In this document: positions 36,901-50,000 of the stretch, in pieces
How positions within the stretch are numbered: position 1 is the first letter of the stretch
How the letters are laid out: each line of letters starts with the position of its first letter
Assembly: GCA_963669155.1 (NCBI GenBank)
Contig: CAVLGW020000021.1
Location: 61,001-125,000 of the forward strand
Origin: Arbacia lixula
Taxonomy: Eukaryota; Echinodermata; Echinoidea; Arbacioida; Arbaciidae
Direction: 5' to 3'
Length of the DNA: 64,000 bases
The notes under the pieces: model-generated
What the model was told of the DNA's origin: nothing
Databases searched by the model: none
Seen by the model: only the letters and a program-made list of their open reading frames with translations
Translations under genes and position numbers: made by a program

Positions 36901-39900
36901 AAACAGGGGACATAAGTTAGTTAAAACGCAAGAACGAGGTTAATTCAGTAAAACGAGAGAACATTTGTTACGACGGTTTTCGCATCATTCCTGTTCACCG
37001 ACCGAACGTCCCGACTCGGGCCCAAGAAAATTGTTCTCGCATGAGCGCGCATGAGCGTTAATGGCTCGACTGATATGAGCGAAAAACATGTACACGATCC
37101 GACGATTCCGATTTGGATTGGGCCCACTGACCATCCCATTGTTCCTCATCCCATTGTGTCCGACCCCTCTCGGAGTCGTGTAGTTAAGACCCTTACACGT
37201 AAAGACGGCCAAGCCGAAATAGCGGGGTTTAATTTATCAAATAGAAGAACACACGTCGGTTCAAACCAAAGAACGGCGTCTAGAAAATCGAATGGGGGAA
37301 AATTACTTTGTTAAAGGAAAACAGTTTGATTAATACAATCAACGATAGAACATAAGTTTGTTCTACCGAAAGAGCGGGGTTTATTTTATCAAACAGATAA
37401 CGGAGCCGGGTTGGTTGAAACCAAAGAACAGATAACGGAGGTTGGTTGAAACCAAAGAACGGCGTATAGACAGTCGAATGGGGGAAATGACTTTGTTAAA
37501 GTAAAAACAGTTTGATTAATACAATCAACGATAGAACATAACTTTGTTGTACCGAAAGAGCGGGGTTTATTTTATCAAACAGATAGATAAACGTTGGTTA
37601 AAACCAAAGAACGGCGTCTAGAGAGTCGAATGGGGGAAGGACTCTTGGTTCGAGGAAAATAGCGGGGTTAGTATAATCAACGATAGAACATAAGTTTTTT
37701 CAACCGAAAGAGCGGGGTTTATTTTATCAAATAGATAACAGACGTTGGTTGAAACCAAAGAACGTCGTCTAGACAGTCGAATGGGGGAAAGTCACTTGGT
37801 TGAAGGAAAATAGCGGGATTAGTATAATCAATGATAGAACATAATTTTTTTCAACCGAAAGAGCGGGGTTTATTTTATCAAACAGGTAAATAGACGTTGG
37901 TTAAAACCAAAGAACGGCGTCTAGACAGTCGAATGGGGGAAAGTCCCTTGGTTCAAGGAAAATAACGGGGTTAGTATAATCAGCGATAGAAAATTAGTTT
38001 GTTCAACCGAAAGAGAGGGGTTTATTTCATCAAATAGATAACGGACGTTGGTTTGAAACCAAAGCACGGCGTCTAGACAATCGAATGGGGGAAATGACTT
38101 TGAGGAAAATAGTGGGGTAACTATAACTAACGATAGAAACATAAGTTTGTTCAAAGATCATGGTTTATTTAATCAAACAGGAGGACATAAGTTAGTTAAA
38201 ACGCGGTTAATTCAGTCAAACGAGAGAACATTTGTAACGACGGAAGAATGTTTATACACGTTTCGTCTCGACTGATAATGGATTGTTTTCGCATCATTCC
38301 TGTTCACCGACCGAACGCCCCGACTCGGGCCAAAGAAAATTGTTCTCGCATGAGCGCGCATGAGCGTTAATGGCTCGACTGAAATCAGCGAAACATTGTC
38401 GTGTAGCTCCTACATGTACACGATCCGACGATTCCGATTTGGATTGGGCCCACTGACCATCCCATTGTTCCTCATCCCATTGTGTCCGACCCCTCTCGGA
38501 GTCGTGTAGTTAAGACCCTTACACGTAAAGACGGCCAAGCCGAAATAGCGGGGTTTAATTTATCAAATAGGAGAACACACGTCGGTTCAAACCAAAGAAC
38601 GGCGTCTAGAAAATCGAATGGGGGAAATTACTTTGTTAAAGGAAAACAGTTTGATTAATACAATCAACGATAGAACATAAGTTTGTTCTACCGAAAGAGC
38701 GGGGTTTATTTTATCAAACAGATAACGGAGCCGGGTTGGTTGAAACCAAAGAACAGATAACGGAGGTTGGTTGAAACCAAAGAACGGCGTATAGACAGTC
38801 GAATGGGGGAAATGACTTTGTTAAAGTAAAAACAGTTTGATTAATACAATCAACGATAGAACATAAGTTTGTTCAACCGAAAGAGCGGGGTTTATTTTAT
38901 CAAACAGATAGATAGACGTTGGTTAAAACGAAAGAACGGCGTCTAGAGAGTCGAATGGGGGAAGGACACTTGGTTCAAGGAAATTAGCGGGGTTAGTATA
39001 ATGAACGATAGAACATCAGTTTGTTCAACTGAAAGAGCGGGGTTTATTTTATCAAATAGATAACGGACGTTGGTTGAAACCAAAGAACGGCATCTAGACA
39101 ATCGAATGGGAAATTACTTTGAGGAAAGTAGCGGGGTAAATTTAACCAACGATATGAACATAAGTTTGAGGAAAATAGTGGGGTAAATATAGCCAACGAT
39201 ATAAACATAAGTTTGTTCAAAGAGCATGGTTTATTTAATCAAACAGGAGGACATAAGTTAGTTAAAACGCAAGAACGAGGTTAATTCAGTCAAACGAGAG
39301 AACATTTGTTACGACAGAAGAATGTTTATACACGTTTCGTCTCGACTGATAATGGATTGTTTTCGCATCATTCCTGTTCACCGACCGAACGCCCCGACTC
39401 GGGCCCAAGAAAATTGTTCTCGCATGAGCGCGCATGAGCGTTAATGGCTCGACTGATATGAGCGAAACATTGTCGTGTAGCTCCTACATGTACATGTACA
39501 TGTACACGATCCGACGATTCCGATTCGGATTGGGCCCACTGACCATCCCATTGTTCCTCATCCCATTGTGTCCGTCCCCTCTCTCGGAGTCGTGTAGTTA
39601 AGACCCTTACACGTAAAGACGGCCAAGCCGAAATAGCGGGGTTTATTTTATCAAATAGGAGAACACATGTCGGTTCAAACCAAAGAACGGTGTCTAGAAA
39701 ATCGAATGGGGGAAATTACTTTGTTAAAGGAAAACAGTTTGATTAATACAATCAACGATAGAACATAAGTTTGTTCTACCGAAAGAGCGGGGTTTATTTT
39801 ATCAAACAGATAACGGAGGTTGGTTGAAACCAAAGAACAGATAACGGAGGTTGGTTGAAACCAAAGAACGGCGTATAGACAGTCGAATGGGGGAAATGAC

Positions 39901-40770
39901 TTTGTTAAAGTAAAAACAGTTTGATTAATACAATCAACGATAGATCATAAGTTTGTTCAACCGAAAGAGCGGGGTTTATTTTATCAAACAGATAGATAGA
40001 CGTTGGTTAAAACGAAAGAACGGCGTCTAGAGAGTCAAATGGGGGAAGGACACTTGGTTCAAGGAAATTAGCGGGGTTAGTATAATGAACGATAGAACAT
40101 TAGTTTGTTCAACCGAAAGAGCGGGGTTTATTTTATCAAACAGATAGATAGACGTTGGTTAAAACGAAAGAACGGCGTCTAGAGAGTCGAATGGGGGAAG
40201 GACACTTGGTTCAAGGAAATTAGCGGGGTTAGTATAATGAACGATAGAACATCAGTTTGTTCAACTGAAAGAGCGGGGTTTATTTTATCAAACAGATGGA
40301 TAGATTTTGGTTAAAACCAAAGAACGGCGTCTAGACAGTCGAATGGGGGAAAGTCACTTGGTTGAAGGAAAATAGCGGGGTTAGTATAATCAACGATAGA
40401 ACATCATTTTTTTTCAACCGAAAGAGCGGGGTTTATTTTATCAAACAGGAGAACATAAGTTAGTTAAAACGCAAGAACGAGGTTAATTCAGTCAAACGAG
40501 AGAACATGTTTTCGCATCATTCCTGTTCACAGACCGAATGCCCGGACTCGGGCCAAAGAAAATTGTTCTCGCATGAGCGCGCATGAGCGTTAATGGCTCG
40601 ACTGATATCGGCGAAACATTGTCGTGTAGCTTCTACACGATCCGACGATTCCGATTTGGATTGGGCCCACTGACCATGTTCTAATCCCATTGTTCCTCAT
40701 GCCATTGTGTCCGACCGCTCGCGGAGTCGTGTAATTAAGACCCTTACACGTAAAGACGGCCAAGCCGGAC
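33980..40770. repeat. Right inverted arm of the inner block, array-expanded
   Basis: Inverted counterpart of 25327-27780 but almost three times longer. The single-copy part is about 33980-35790. The remainder is array: monomers of ~155 bp plus four spacer blocks near 36950-37215, 38225-38540, 39300-39620 and 40490-40760, giving a higher-order period of about 1.1-1.3 kb. Outermost bases CACGTAAAGACGGCCAAGCC match the complement near 25480-25500. Confidence 0.8.
35800..40480. repeat. Satellite-like array, ~155-bp monomer
   Basis: Roughly 25 monomers, each carrying GAGCGGGGTTTATTTTATC, CCAAAGAACGGCGTCTAGA, CGAATGGGGGAAA and CAACGATAGAACATAAGTTT in that order. The copies diverge and several are shortened (for example a doubled AACGGAGGTTGGTTGAAACC unit near 37430, 38755 and 39840). 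Spacer blocks contain GACCATCCCATTGTTCCTCA, CATGAGCGCGCATGAGCG and a TATACACGTTTCG motif. No gene. Confidence 0.85.
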
Positions 40771-40822
40771 ATGATTATAGGAATCGTGTAACCGTGTTCG
40801 TCAATCTTATGTGAATGCAACT

Positions 40823-41195
40823 GTACCTTCTTCCCCTGTATACCGTACCCCGTAGCCTCTTAGGCGCTAACGTTAGTTAGTGTACAGTTGTACTTTCGCA
40901 CCTGTTTGTCCAACGACCTCCAAACAAGCACAAACTCACCCTGTTTATTTAGTAACCAAAAATACTTCCATCTGAGTCTCCAAAGTCGAATATAAGTGAA
41001 ATTTTGGCCGAAATTTTTACACTTTTTTTGCGTTAACAAGTGTCTGAAAATCGTTGGAAAATCTTGATCGCTATTCGCTGGTATTGCTGCTCTGAGAGCA
41101 AGCACAGTTACAAATTGGTCTGAATAAATGTAGCAAGTAGCGATACAGCGGCTTTTTCTATGGTGTCGTTGAAAGGCTAAAAATTGTTTTTTCCT
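40823..41195. repeat. 373-bp perfect direct repeat, right copy
   Basis: Same orientation and, by eye, the same sequence as 24954-25326. It is followed by non-repeated sequence TGCCCTCGGCC. The 52 bases between the arm end and this copy are not found at the left side. Confidence 0.9.
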
Positions 41196-42524
41196 TGCCC
41201 TCGGCCAAGTTTTCCGTTAGCGGTTGTAGCTTCATGGCAGCGGTTTAACGTGTGAGCGAGTGTATGCTGGCTGCCACTTATATCTTTCTCTTTCTTTTCT
41301 TTCTTCTTTTATTTTCAGGTAGAATCTATTCCCCTTCCTTCCTAGCAATCATTTCTTTGTGATTTTCCTACTCCTAGACTTCTCTCTTTCTCGAAGGTGT
41401 TCCTTTTTAACCGTAGATCTACTTTCTGCCTACTTTTTGTTTCAGCCATGGGTTGTTTTTCCCTCCAATCACAAGGGTTTTTTCTATCCTCTCCAATATA
41501 GTTTTCTTACATGTCATTCTAATGATTTTTCCACCCTATTTTCCCTTTATTTCTCATTCAATCTGTATTTAATTCTTTCTTACCTTCACATTCATCTTTG
41601 CTTTCATCCAGGTTTGATTCATCTTTTTTTGTTCATAAATTCTTTGCATTCCTCTTTTCTTTCAAACTTATCCATCTCTCCCTTGCTTTCCTTTATGATG
41701 CAAGTTTCTCTTCTTTCTTTCTTTCCATCATTTTTTAGTGAACTCTCTATTTCATTAACCTTTTGTTTACTTTTTTTGAGGGTTTAATTTTTTTGATACA
41801 GTGTACCTTTTATTTCCTTTCCCCCTTTTCCTAGCCCTTTCCTTATATTCTTCACCCTTGTCTTATCACCACGTTTGCACAATCCTCTTTCATTCACACC
41901 AATGAACACACACACACACACACTTTTTTGTCTTTGTCAATCTTTTATTTTTCTTTCTTCTTCATAGAAACAAACGAATTAATTCATTGCAAAATAACAC
42001 AATTTTTTAATTATAGCAACATATTCTACATTTGTCAATATCAAGTACACAATTCTTGACTTACCTGGATTCAACATTACGGTAAACTAACGTAAATCAA
42101 GAATTTTGTATAGGCCCTATAAAACAAAACACACAAACAAACACACACAAAATACACTGTATGACCAACCCCAATACTGAAATCGCCACAATAGGTTGTA
42201 TACCGCGACTCGGTAGAAAACAAGAGAAAGGTGGAAAAAGTATTTTCTTTTTAAGGACACCATAGAAGAACTGTCCGTTCATCCTACACGTACGTACAGA
42301 CTAGACAGCTAGCTGTGCAAATGCATTAGCGCCGAGGGCGCGAGTAACATTGTTAGCTGTGAGCGAGATTATATTATAACGAGTAACATAAGTGACAAAA
42401 TGGTGAAAAATCCATTTCTGCTGGACTTGAATCTCACTCAGATGCAAGTATTTGACAATCCTGATACTAATGATAGGGGGTGTCACACGGTGGAACTTCG
42501 GGCTCATTGCACTAATACAGTGTT
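41196..42524. other. T-rich spacer, no gene recognised
   Basis: The plus strand is strongly pyrimidine-rich from about 41280 to 41860 and encodes only Phe/Ser/Leu-rich low-complexity frames. A (CA)n run lies near 41908-41922. The BEN gene ends at 42525 on the other strand, so its 3' UTR probably runs into this area. Confidence 0.4.
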
Positions 42525-45500
42525 TTACTTGCGTCTCAGGTTGCGATTCTGAGTGTCGATAGCCTTCACGCATCTTTTCCACACGTCCTCCTCTGTTTCG
42601 CCGGCTGTCGGACAGATGGCGAAGACGGCTGCCCTGATCGCGTTGATGCGCTCCCTGTCCATAGCGGGGTTCTTTCTCCCAGAGACGTTACTCCCCACAC
42701 GCTCCTCGTCGAGAAACAGCATGTTCGTTAGTCGTCTGGCCACATCTCTGTGGCAGGGAGCGAATGGCAGCATGCTGTCCACGACGTGCTGTTGAACTTT
42801 CAACACTCGCTCTCCTGCCACAGTGACGTGCTCCAGACGACTTCCGATCTCTGCTCTCGACTTCACTCTCTTCATCTTGTTCTCCCTCCTCTTCAGTTCC
42901 GTCTCTTTCCATGCACGAAGCTCTCTCACTTCTCGCTCGAGCGCATCGAGTCGCGCAAGAACTGTTACCATGTCAGGGGTCGGTGGAGTCGGCGGGGCTG
43001 GTGGGGTCGGTGGGGCTGGTGGGGTCGGTGGGGCTGGTGGTGTCGGCGGGGCTGGTGGGGTCGGTGGTGCTGGAGTGGCAGGCGCTAGTTGAGGAGGGAG
43101 TGGGGCCAGACGAGGAGGAGTCGATGGGGCTGGTGGGGTCGGTGGGGCTGGTGGTGTCGGCGGGGCTGGTGGGGTCGATGGAGCTGGAGTGGCGGACGCT
43201 AGTTGAGGAGGGAGTGGGGCCAGAGGAGGAGTCGATGGGGCTGGTGGGGTCGGTGGGGCTGGTGGTGTCGGCGGGGCTGGTGGGGTCGATGGGGCTGGAG
43301 TGGCGGACGCTAGTTGAGGAGGGAGTGGGGCCAGAGGAGGAGGAGTCGCGGTAGCTGGTGGCAGAGCGGATGCCGCTGGTGGAGGGAGAGAAGACCGAAG
43401 GTCCCGAAGACTTTGCCTTGCCTTCTCCATCACATCGTCTAGAGATGATGGGAGTGCGTACGTGATTGGGCCTTCAGCGGTTCCTTGAAGAAGCGGCCGC
43501 TCCGCGCCGATCATTGATGCTTTCTGTTGATGATACATAGGAGAAAACAAACAAACAAGCATAAGCGGTTAGTTAATAACTTATACTCAGTGCGTCAATC
43601 CCCAATTTCAAAATTCTGTGTGGAACTTTGGAAGTACTAACCAGGCCCTTACAGATAAAACAAACAAAATCTAAAATCTGCCAAATACAGGTACGGTAGC
43701 ATTATCACTGATTTGGGATAAATTTGCATAGTTTATAATATGACAGATAAAATTCAGAATTCTGTGTGGAACATTGAAGCCCCAACCCATCCCTATATAC
43801 AATGTACATGTTCATATATCAGATAAAACAATTAAGAACCGAACTCCGTTGTAAAATACCTGAAACGTCATTTTGTTTTACACATGTTTTGTATAGAAAT
43901 TACGCAGCTTTCACCTAACCCATCCCTATATACAATGTACATGTTCATATATCAGATAAAACAATTAAGAACCGAACTCCGTTGTAAAATACCTGAAACG
44001 TCATTTTGTTTTACACATGTTTTGTATAGAAATTACGCAGCTTTCACCTAACTTCAGAAGTTTGAGTAATCAGAATAAAAAATTCGCCACGGTAATTGAC
44101 AGAGAAGAAGCAAACTACATGATATAACCATGAGCACACATGGACGGAGGAATAAAGATTCAAATTGAAAGGGATTTTTTTTACATCTTTCTTCTGACCT
44201 AACACTCTCATTTCTGTCTCTACCACTATATTATAAGTTATGACAGAATAGGTCGCGATTTCCCACAAAACATGAGATCGGGAAATAGAGGGTTAACAGT
44301 GAATCTGGTTACAAAAAAAAAAAAGAGGTCATGACGTCATTTGTTATAGGGCTACTACATGTAGTAGTTTACAGAGTTTGTTGCATCCTCAATTTCAACG
44401 CACGTCACTATACATTTGTATACTGGAAACTGTTATACTCGTGTGCTTGAGTCCTTCAATGTACGTATGGTACAGGCACATGAAGGCAAAATGATATATA
44501 GTTATCGTTGAAAAAAAATGATATTTGATTTGAAGATTAAATTCCTTCACAAGTTCATATAATCACTGTTTGTTAATTATGTTGATCGCATGTAGGACCA
44601 TTCATGCAAACGTGTTCTCTTTTCAAACTGAGAATAATGTTGATTTTGTCTTGTACATAAATTGAAAAACGTCACGAAGATAATAGGATTTTCATCTCAC
44701 CTTTTTTGAGACCTTTGTTGTTCGCACATTCTTCCGAGGTGACGCTGTCAAAACTGGCGAAGACCTCTTCTTCGATCTGGACTGAGGAGCTTGTGTAGGA
44801 GGGCCTGGAGCTGGTGCTGGTGCTGGTTCCGGTTCTGTGAACTCTGCAATGTGTTCATAGCGGAACACTCGCCCCTGGTGTTCAGTAGAGGTCACCTGAA
44901 AATAATAAATAAGCAAAGAATAGATGCGAGCTGGTCCTCAAGATGCTTCAGGATTACAGAAATACATTATGAAGGATTTTTCATACTTTAGACTGCATTT
45001 GCACTTGTATTCTGTGTGGTTACCTTTTCTTGTCGATCTAATTATGAATACACCATCATTTTTAAAGCAAATTGGCATCGTTAGAATATGAATTTACGTA
45101 AAATTGCTAGTATTTTTATAAGCAATACGTGTCATGTGTGTCATTCTAAAAAAATTGTGATATACTAAAAATAGTACCTATGTGAGTACTAGTAAAGCTA
45201 GTTGTGTGCGAAAGATCGCATTATGTGATAGCAATCGCGTCCCAGTCATGATTCATATTCCTTATAATAAGATAAAAAGGACGAAACAGCAATTTGTAAA
45301 TCTATCCTACTGCAGAAAATCAATCTAATACACCCATATGGACAATAAGATAATCACATGAATAATTGACATCATAATGTAATCAGGAAACAAAGTTGAC
45401 GTTACTCACCGTTCCACCAAATGGATCATTTGTGTGTATGGTGATAGCCTCGCGTGACCCATCTACAGCAACAATGTGACACACATCCCCAGTCTGCAGC

Positions 45501-46599
45501 GTGAACGGCGTTTTTGTCGGCCACATGTCCTTGCTGATCTGCCTCGGAAGCAGCCTTTTCAAGACGGCTTCCCTCACATCTCCAACCGGAACGTCCGAAA
45601 ACGCATACCTGTAGTTTGTCCATCTATACATACAAAGAAAAGAGATAGGAAAAAATCATTTAAAAAATGACATGGAATGCAGGGAGTTAAAAAATATTGA
45701 CAAAACTGAAACATTTTGAAAAAGCGAAAATCATTGAGCGACCAGACTTTGCAATGCATGTTTAATATCCCCAATGAACTATCGGAATTTACTTTTCATG
45801 CGATGCCTACATGTACGATGAACATATGACTAATCAGATCTCTGTTCGCAAACTATGCATACTCCATACCCATATCCCATCTTGACTGTCATTATCTTAA
45901 AGGCATATTTTACCATTTGCAGAAGAAAAAAAAACCGGCATTGGGGCTTTAGCATAATTTTAATATATGTGTTAGGTATAGAAACGACCACTGTAACGTC
46001 AATGTTAAGTGTTGCTAAATATACAAATGTGAACAATAGTTATAAAAAAAAAATATCCAAGACTAAACCGTCTACATACAATTACGGTTTATTGGGAAAA
46101 ACACATACTGTATCTCCTTACATTATATAATCAAGGCTTGATTGCAAAAAAAAAAACAACAACAACAACAACAACAGACCAACACATAATTATTATGCAT
46201 TTGATATATCTTTATTTTTTTTTCTTCTTAAATCATTTTTCCTAAAAGTTAACAGGGCCTTTAAATCAAGTGCTGACAATGCCTATATTGTTTTAAAGTT
46301 ACACATGTGTTTACTAATGGAAAATGTATACGACATAATATTATTCCAAACACTTACTTGACTTTCGCAGTAGTGTTGTTCCTTGAAATGACTGTAACAG
46401 CCAACCAAACTCCGGTGTCCGGATCCCTCGCTTGGAACATTACCATGTCGACGACGATGAGCAAACTATATGGAAGAAGTAGGCTTACGGAAGACGGTAG
46501 CATGTGACGATCAAACGTGTGTTGGTAGAGTGAACGAATCGAAAAGGATTGAGCTCCACCCGTGTTTGAGACGTGATTTATAGGAGATAGCTTCCCCAT
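42525..46599 (-). CDS. Proline-rich BEN-like domain protein, four exons, transposon cargo
   Basis: A probable nuclear DNA- or chromatin-binding protein. Exons are 46599-46358, 45623-45410, 44895-44701 and 43523-42525, with GT/AG borders and continuous frame, giving 549 residues. Residues about 50-85 (RDPDTGVWLAVTV, TTAKVKW) vaguely recall a Tudor/chromo-barrel strand pattern. Residues about 180-215 are Pro/Ala then Ser/Lys/Arg-rich, like a nuclear localisation signal. About 260-400 is a degenerate PPAPPTPPAP repeat. About 405-445 is a charged coiled coil (LARLDALEREVRELRAW). About 455-545 reads like a BEN domain (RRLTNMLFLDEERVGSNVSG, then INAIRAAVF and WKRCVKAID). An AG acceptor (TTTTGTTTCAG) before 46599, with the frame open, suggests an earlier coding exon, perhaps starting at 47092. 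BEN proteins bind DNA and recruit repressors; a role in the transposon is inferred only. Confidence 0.75.
42980..43330 (-). repeat. Coding minisatellite in BEN gene exon 4
   Basis: GGGGCTGGTGGGGTCGGT-type units, plus three ~95-bp higher-order copies around GTGGGGCCAGA (near 43102, 43214 and 43328). On the gene strand they encode PPAPPTPPAP repeats. Reading frame is preserved throughout. Confidence 0.85.
43784..44049. repeat. 133-bp tandem duplication in a BEN gene intron
   Basis: Two consecutive copies starting AACCCATCCCTATATAC at 43784 and 43917, by eye identical, in the intron between exons 3 and 4. Confidence 0.85.
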
Positions 46600-46669
46600 G
46601 AGAGGAATGGCGAAAGATGAGACTCCACTGAAACAAAAGCGGTAACATTAAGCCAATGAACGCTTGAGG

Positions 46670-47005
46670 TTCTAACAATGCAACCAATCACAGCGTACCT
46701 GCGCGGCGACTCGGACGTAATACGATGTAACAATGGCAACCAATCACGGCGTACCTGCGCGCCGACCCGGACGGAATACAATGTAACAATGGCAACCAAT
46801 CACGGCGTACCTGCGCGCCGACCCGGACGGAATACAATGTAACAATGGCAACCAATCACGGCGTACCTGCGCGGCGACTCGGACGGAAAACAATGTAACA
46901 ATGGCAACCAATCACATCGTACCTGCACGGCGACTCGGACGGAATACAATGTACAATGTAACAATGGCAACCAATCACATCGTACCTGCACGGCGACTTT
47001 GACGG
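46670..47005 (-). promoter_or_regulatory. Six ~58-bp repeats with CCAAT boxes and splice-donor-like sites, upstream of the BEN gene
   Basis: Six units each contain CAACCAATCAC on the plus strand and, on the gene strand, CGCGCAGGTACG or CGTGCAGGTACG. The first is a CCAAT box; the second is a good CAG/GTACG splice donor. A frame from ATG at 47092 on the minus strand reaches the first such donor in the phase needed to join the acceptor ahead of 46599. The array may therefore hold multiplied first-exon donors, promoter boxes, or both. Confidence 0.5.
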
Positions 47006-47092
47006 GACTAAAGAACAAAGCAACAAAAGGATTCCAATAATTCGGACTCTTTTTTTTTTTTTGCTTGTGCGTTTATTAAACGTCTCTTCCAC

Positions 47093-50000
47093 TGAATGGC
47101 GAACGTTCGATCATATTATTATGTACAACCGATTAACAGAGTCCCATGCAATACTGTGTTCAAAGGACAGTTTAAAAACGAAATGGTACAGACCAACAGA
47201 TATCTATAAAAAAACAACAACAAACAAACATATTTACAGTGTTTGTTATAATACCGAATAAGATACTGGAAAATGTGACGCGTAAATCGGCATTAGATGT
47301 AAAGTTTCGTAATATGAGGCGTTTCAGTCGAGTTTGTGGACAAAAAATGTGGAAATCATCTCTATGCTTAGTGAAAGTGGTTTTATTGGGAATATGGAAA
47401 AATGGTTGTAGAAACAAACACACACAGAGACAAGACTTCGAGGTAGATTATACGAGAGTGGGCGGGATTCATTTAGGCTACGAGACGAAAGGGGGATACG
47501 CTTAATGGAGCACTTCGTGATCAATTCCTTATAAAATTGTTATATTCACAGTGCTTTTATGTTGTAGCTTCTCTAAAGGGAGCAATATTCTGGTGTATTA
47601 TATAGAAAGCTACCTGTAAATCCCTGCGGAATCTGCATGTCAGCATCCATCTTTAAAATCTGAGTTTAATGACGATGATTGTACAGTATAGAAATTTCAA
47701 GTTTCGTTTTCCACAAATCAACCCCTATTATTTACATAGAAGAACTGAATGATTAAAGAAACTAAATCCTAAGCGGAATAGAGGAGTACATGTTTGGCAT
47801 TTGCATTCATGAATATTCCCTGAAACAAACCAAGCAGATAGGTGAAATTGGTATCTGAAATCAATGAAAGGTTTTTTGAAACACCTCAGGATGAAATATA
47901 AGCAGATTCAATATAGAAGTTTGCGTAACTATTTATGCATGTTTTGTGTAAAATTTATGAAACCCTCATCTATATTCAGTAGAACAATCACAATCGGCCT
48001 GGGATTGAAAGGGAAGCACATACACATTTTGAGCACGCGTAGACATGTAAAGGCACAGACGCAGAGAGAGAGAGAGAGAAAAAAACACACACATTACGTA
48101 GTTGTACCCTGCAAGTTTCATAATCTTCCCTTCGCGAGCTTCGTTTGGCGGGGATTTAAAAAATGTAGCCTTTCACAAAGATCTAGTTTTCATGCAAATG
48201 TCGAACTGACAATATTGTGATTCATAAGTGACAATATTTTGATTCATAAAGTAGATTATGCATGCTCCCTTTCAGACCTTTATTGGTGAGGAAATATCAT
48301 GTTTTTAACCTGCACTAAGATAAAATTCAGTTGTTCAATTCATTCTTTGTAATGTCTTGTGCTTCTTAACTACTTTTACTCAAACTTAAGAAAAATAAAA
48401 AATTGATGTCGCTAATCACTTATCTTTTCATTTGAAATATATAATATATAAGAATATATTGGACATCCTCCAACCCAGTACTTAACTTCCCTTTTACTCG
48501 CTTTAATAACTTTTGAAAATGAGAATGCACTAATACTGCCTATAAAGCTTTTCGACGAACGATGCATGCCAATTCTTACAAAATATTGACAAGGATGATT
48601 GAAAACGTGACCAATTCTTTCTTAAGGAACTCACATTAACGTCAATGTTTAATTCTGGGTTCTTGAATAATGAGTCTCTGATTAACAGAAAATTAAAGAG
48701 ACTATGGAAAGAACGAAAGATAGCAATAGACAGAATTATAGAATTTGTGTGTGCCTTTAGCATTTTATGAAGCTCATCCGACAAAAAATGATTCATTAAT
48801 AATGCATAGATCGTTGCACAGATAATGAGTACTATATGACGGTACCGACAAAGCTATGAGTTAAAGATGTGTTTTAATATTCAACTGATGATTTTGTTCT
48901 GTGTATATATACACTAGCTTTAACCATATATATTTGTAATTCTATTATTCTTATAATAAACATGCATGTTAAAGCATCGGCTCTAGAATCAAAAGGGGAG
49001 TGCCCGTGATTAGGCCAGTCTACCACCTGCTTCCAGGCAGGCAAGGGGAAAGTGTCTCCGATCCGAAGTGCGAGGCCATTGTCATGTAATGGCGTGCATT
49101 GTTACGTCACAATTACTAGCCATCAAAGGCGCGCTCTTTCTTCTTTGTCGCGCGCACGCGCACCAAAGTGTGACCGCACGACAACCGCGCCTTCGATGAC
49201 TTTTCTTTCTTTCTTTTTTATCCACAGCTCTTTTATTGTCCACACTGAGATCTAAAGCGAACCTCATTGGCATGCGCCTTTATTGTAATCTATACGCAGG
49301 CGGAACCCATTCTCCCCCGGAACGCGTTGGTCAATACAAAGAGTTATTGTTAAACGGTTCTCGTTGATGCCTAAAAAGAAAGTGTACAGGTGACTTTGTC
49401 ACTATATTGAAAGTACAACCGTCTGTTATACCACCCACCTAAAAACTTTACAGAATGAATTTGATATGATTATTTTGTAGCATCATGTTTTTACTATGAA
49501 TACTCCACTATACAACTTTTCAAGGATCATAATTATACAACATACAAGTGGAGAAACACGCAAACACACGCAGACATACATACACACACAAATTACTTAT
49601 TCTTTTCTAAGTCTAAGACACTAATGCGTATCCATATCAACAACTTGAAATGGATTCTTCTATTCTTTTTTACATAACGTCATGAAGTATATTCGTATGC
49701 AATATCAATGGTATGCAGAATTCATTTTTTGTCTCATCTTCTCATTCTTTTCCTTCTTCTATTTCTTCTCCATCATCATCTTCTTCTTCTTAAAATCTTC
49801 TTCGTTTTCCTCTTCTCCTCCTTTTGCTCGTTGATTAGACTTTTGATATTAAACAATGGAATCAATGGAAGCTGCTGAGGTCCTTGCATCTCATTGGCTG
49901 TGAGGAAATTTGTCATAGCAATGTGGCAGTTGTCACTGATAACAAGTTTTATGAAACAGGCCCCTGGATAAACAGATAAATATATGAATAGCATATTACA

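Noticed and set aside
42750..43354. Plus-strand Gly/Val-rich frames opposite the BEN gene
   Set aside because: They are the complement of the proline repeat; the minus frame has splice sites, a coiled coil and a BEN-like domain.
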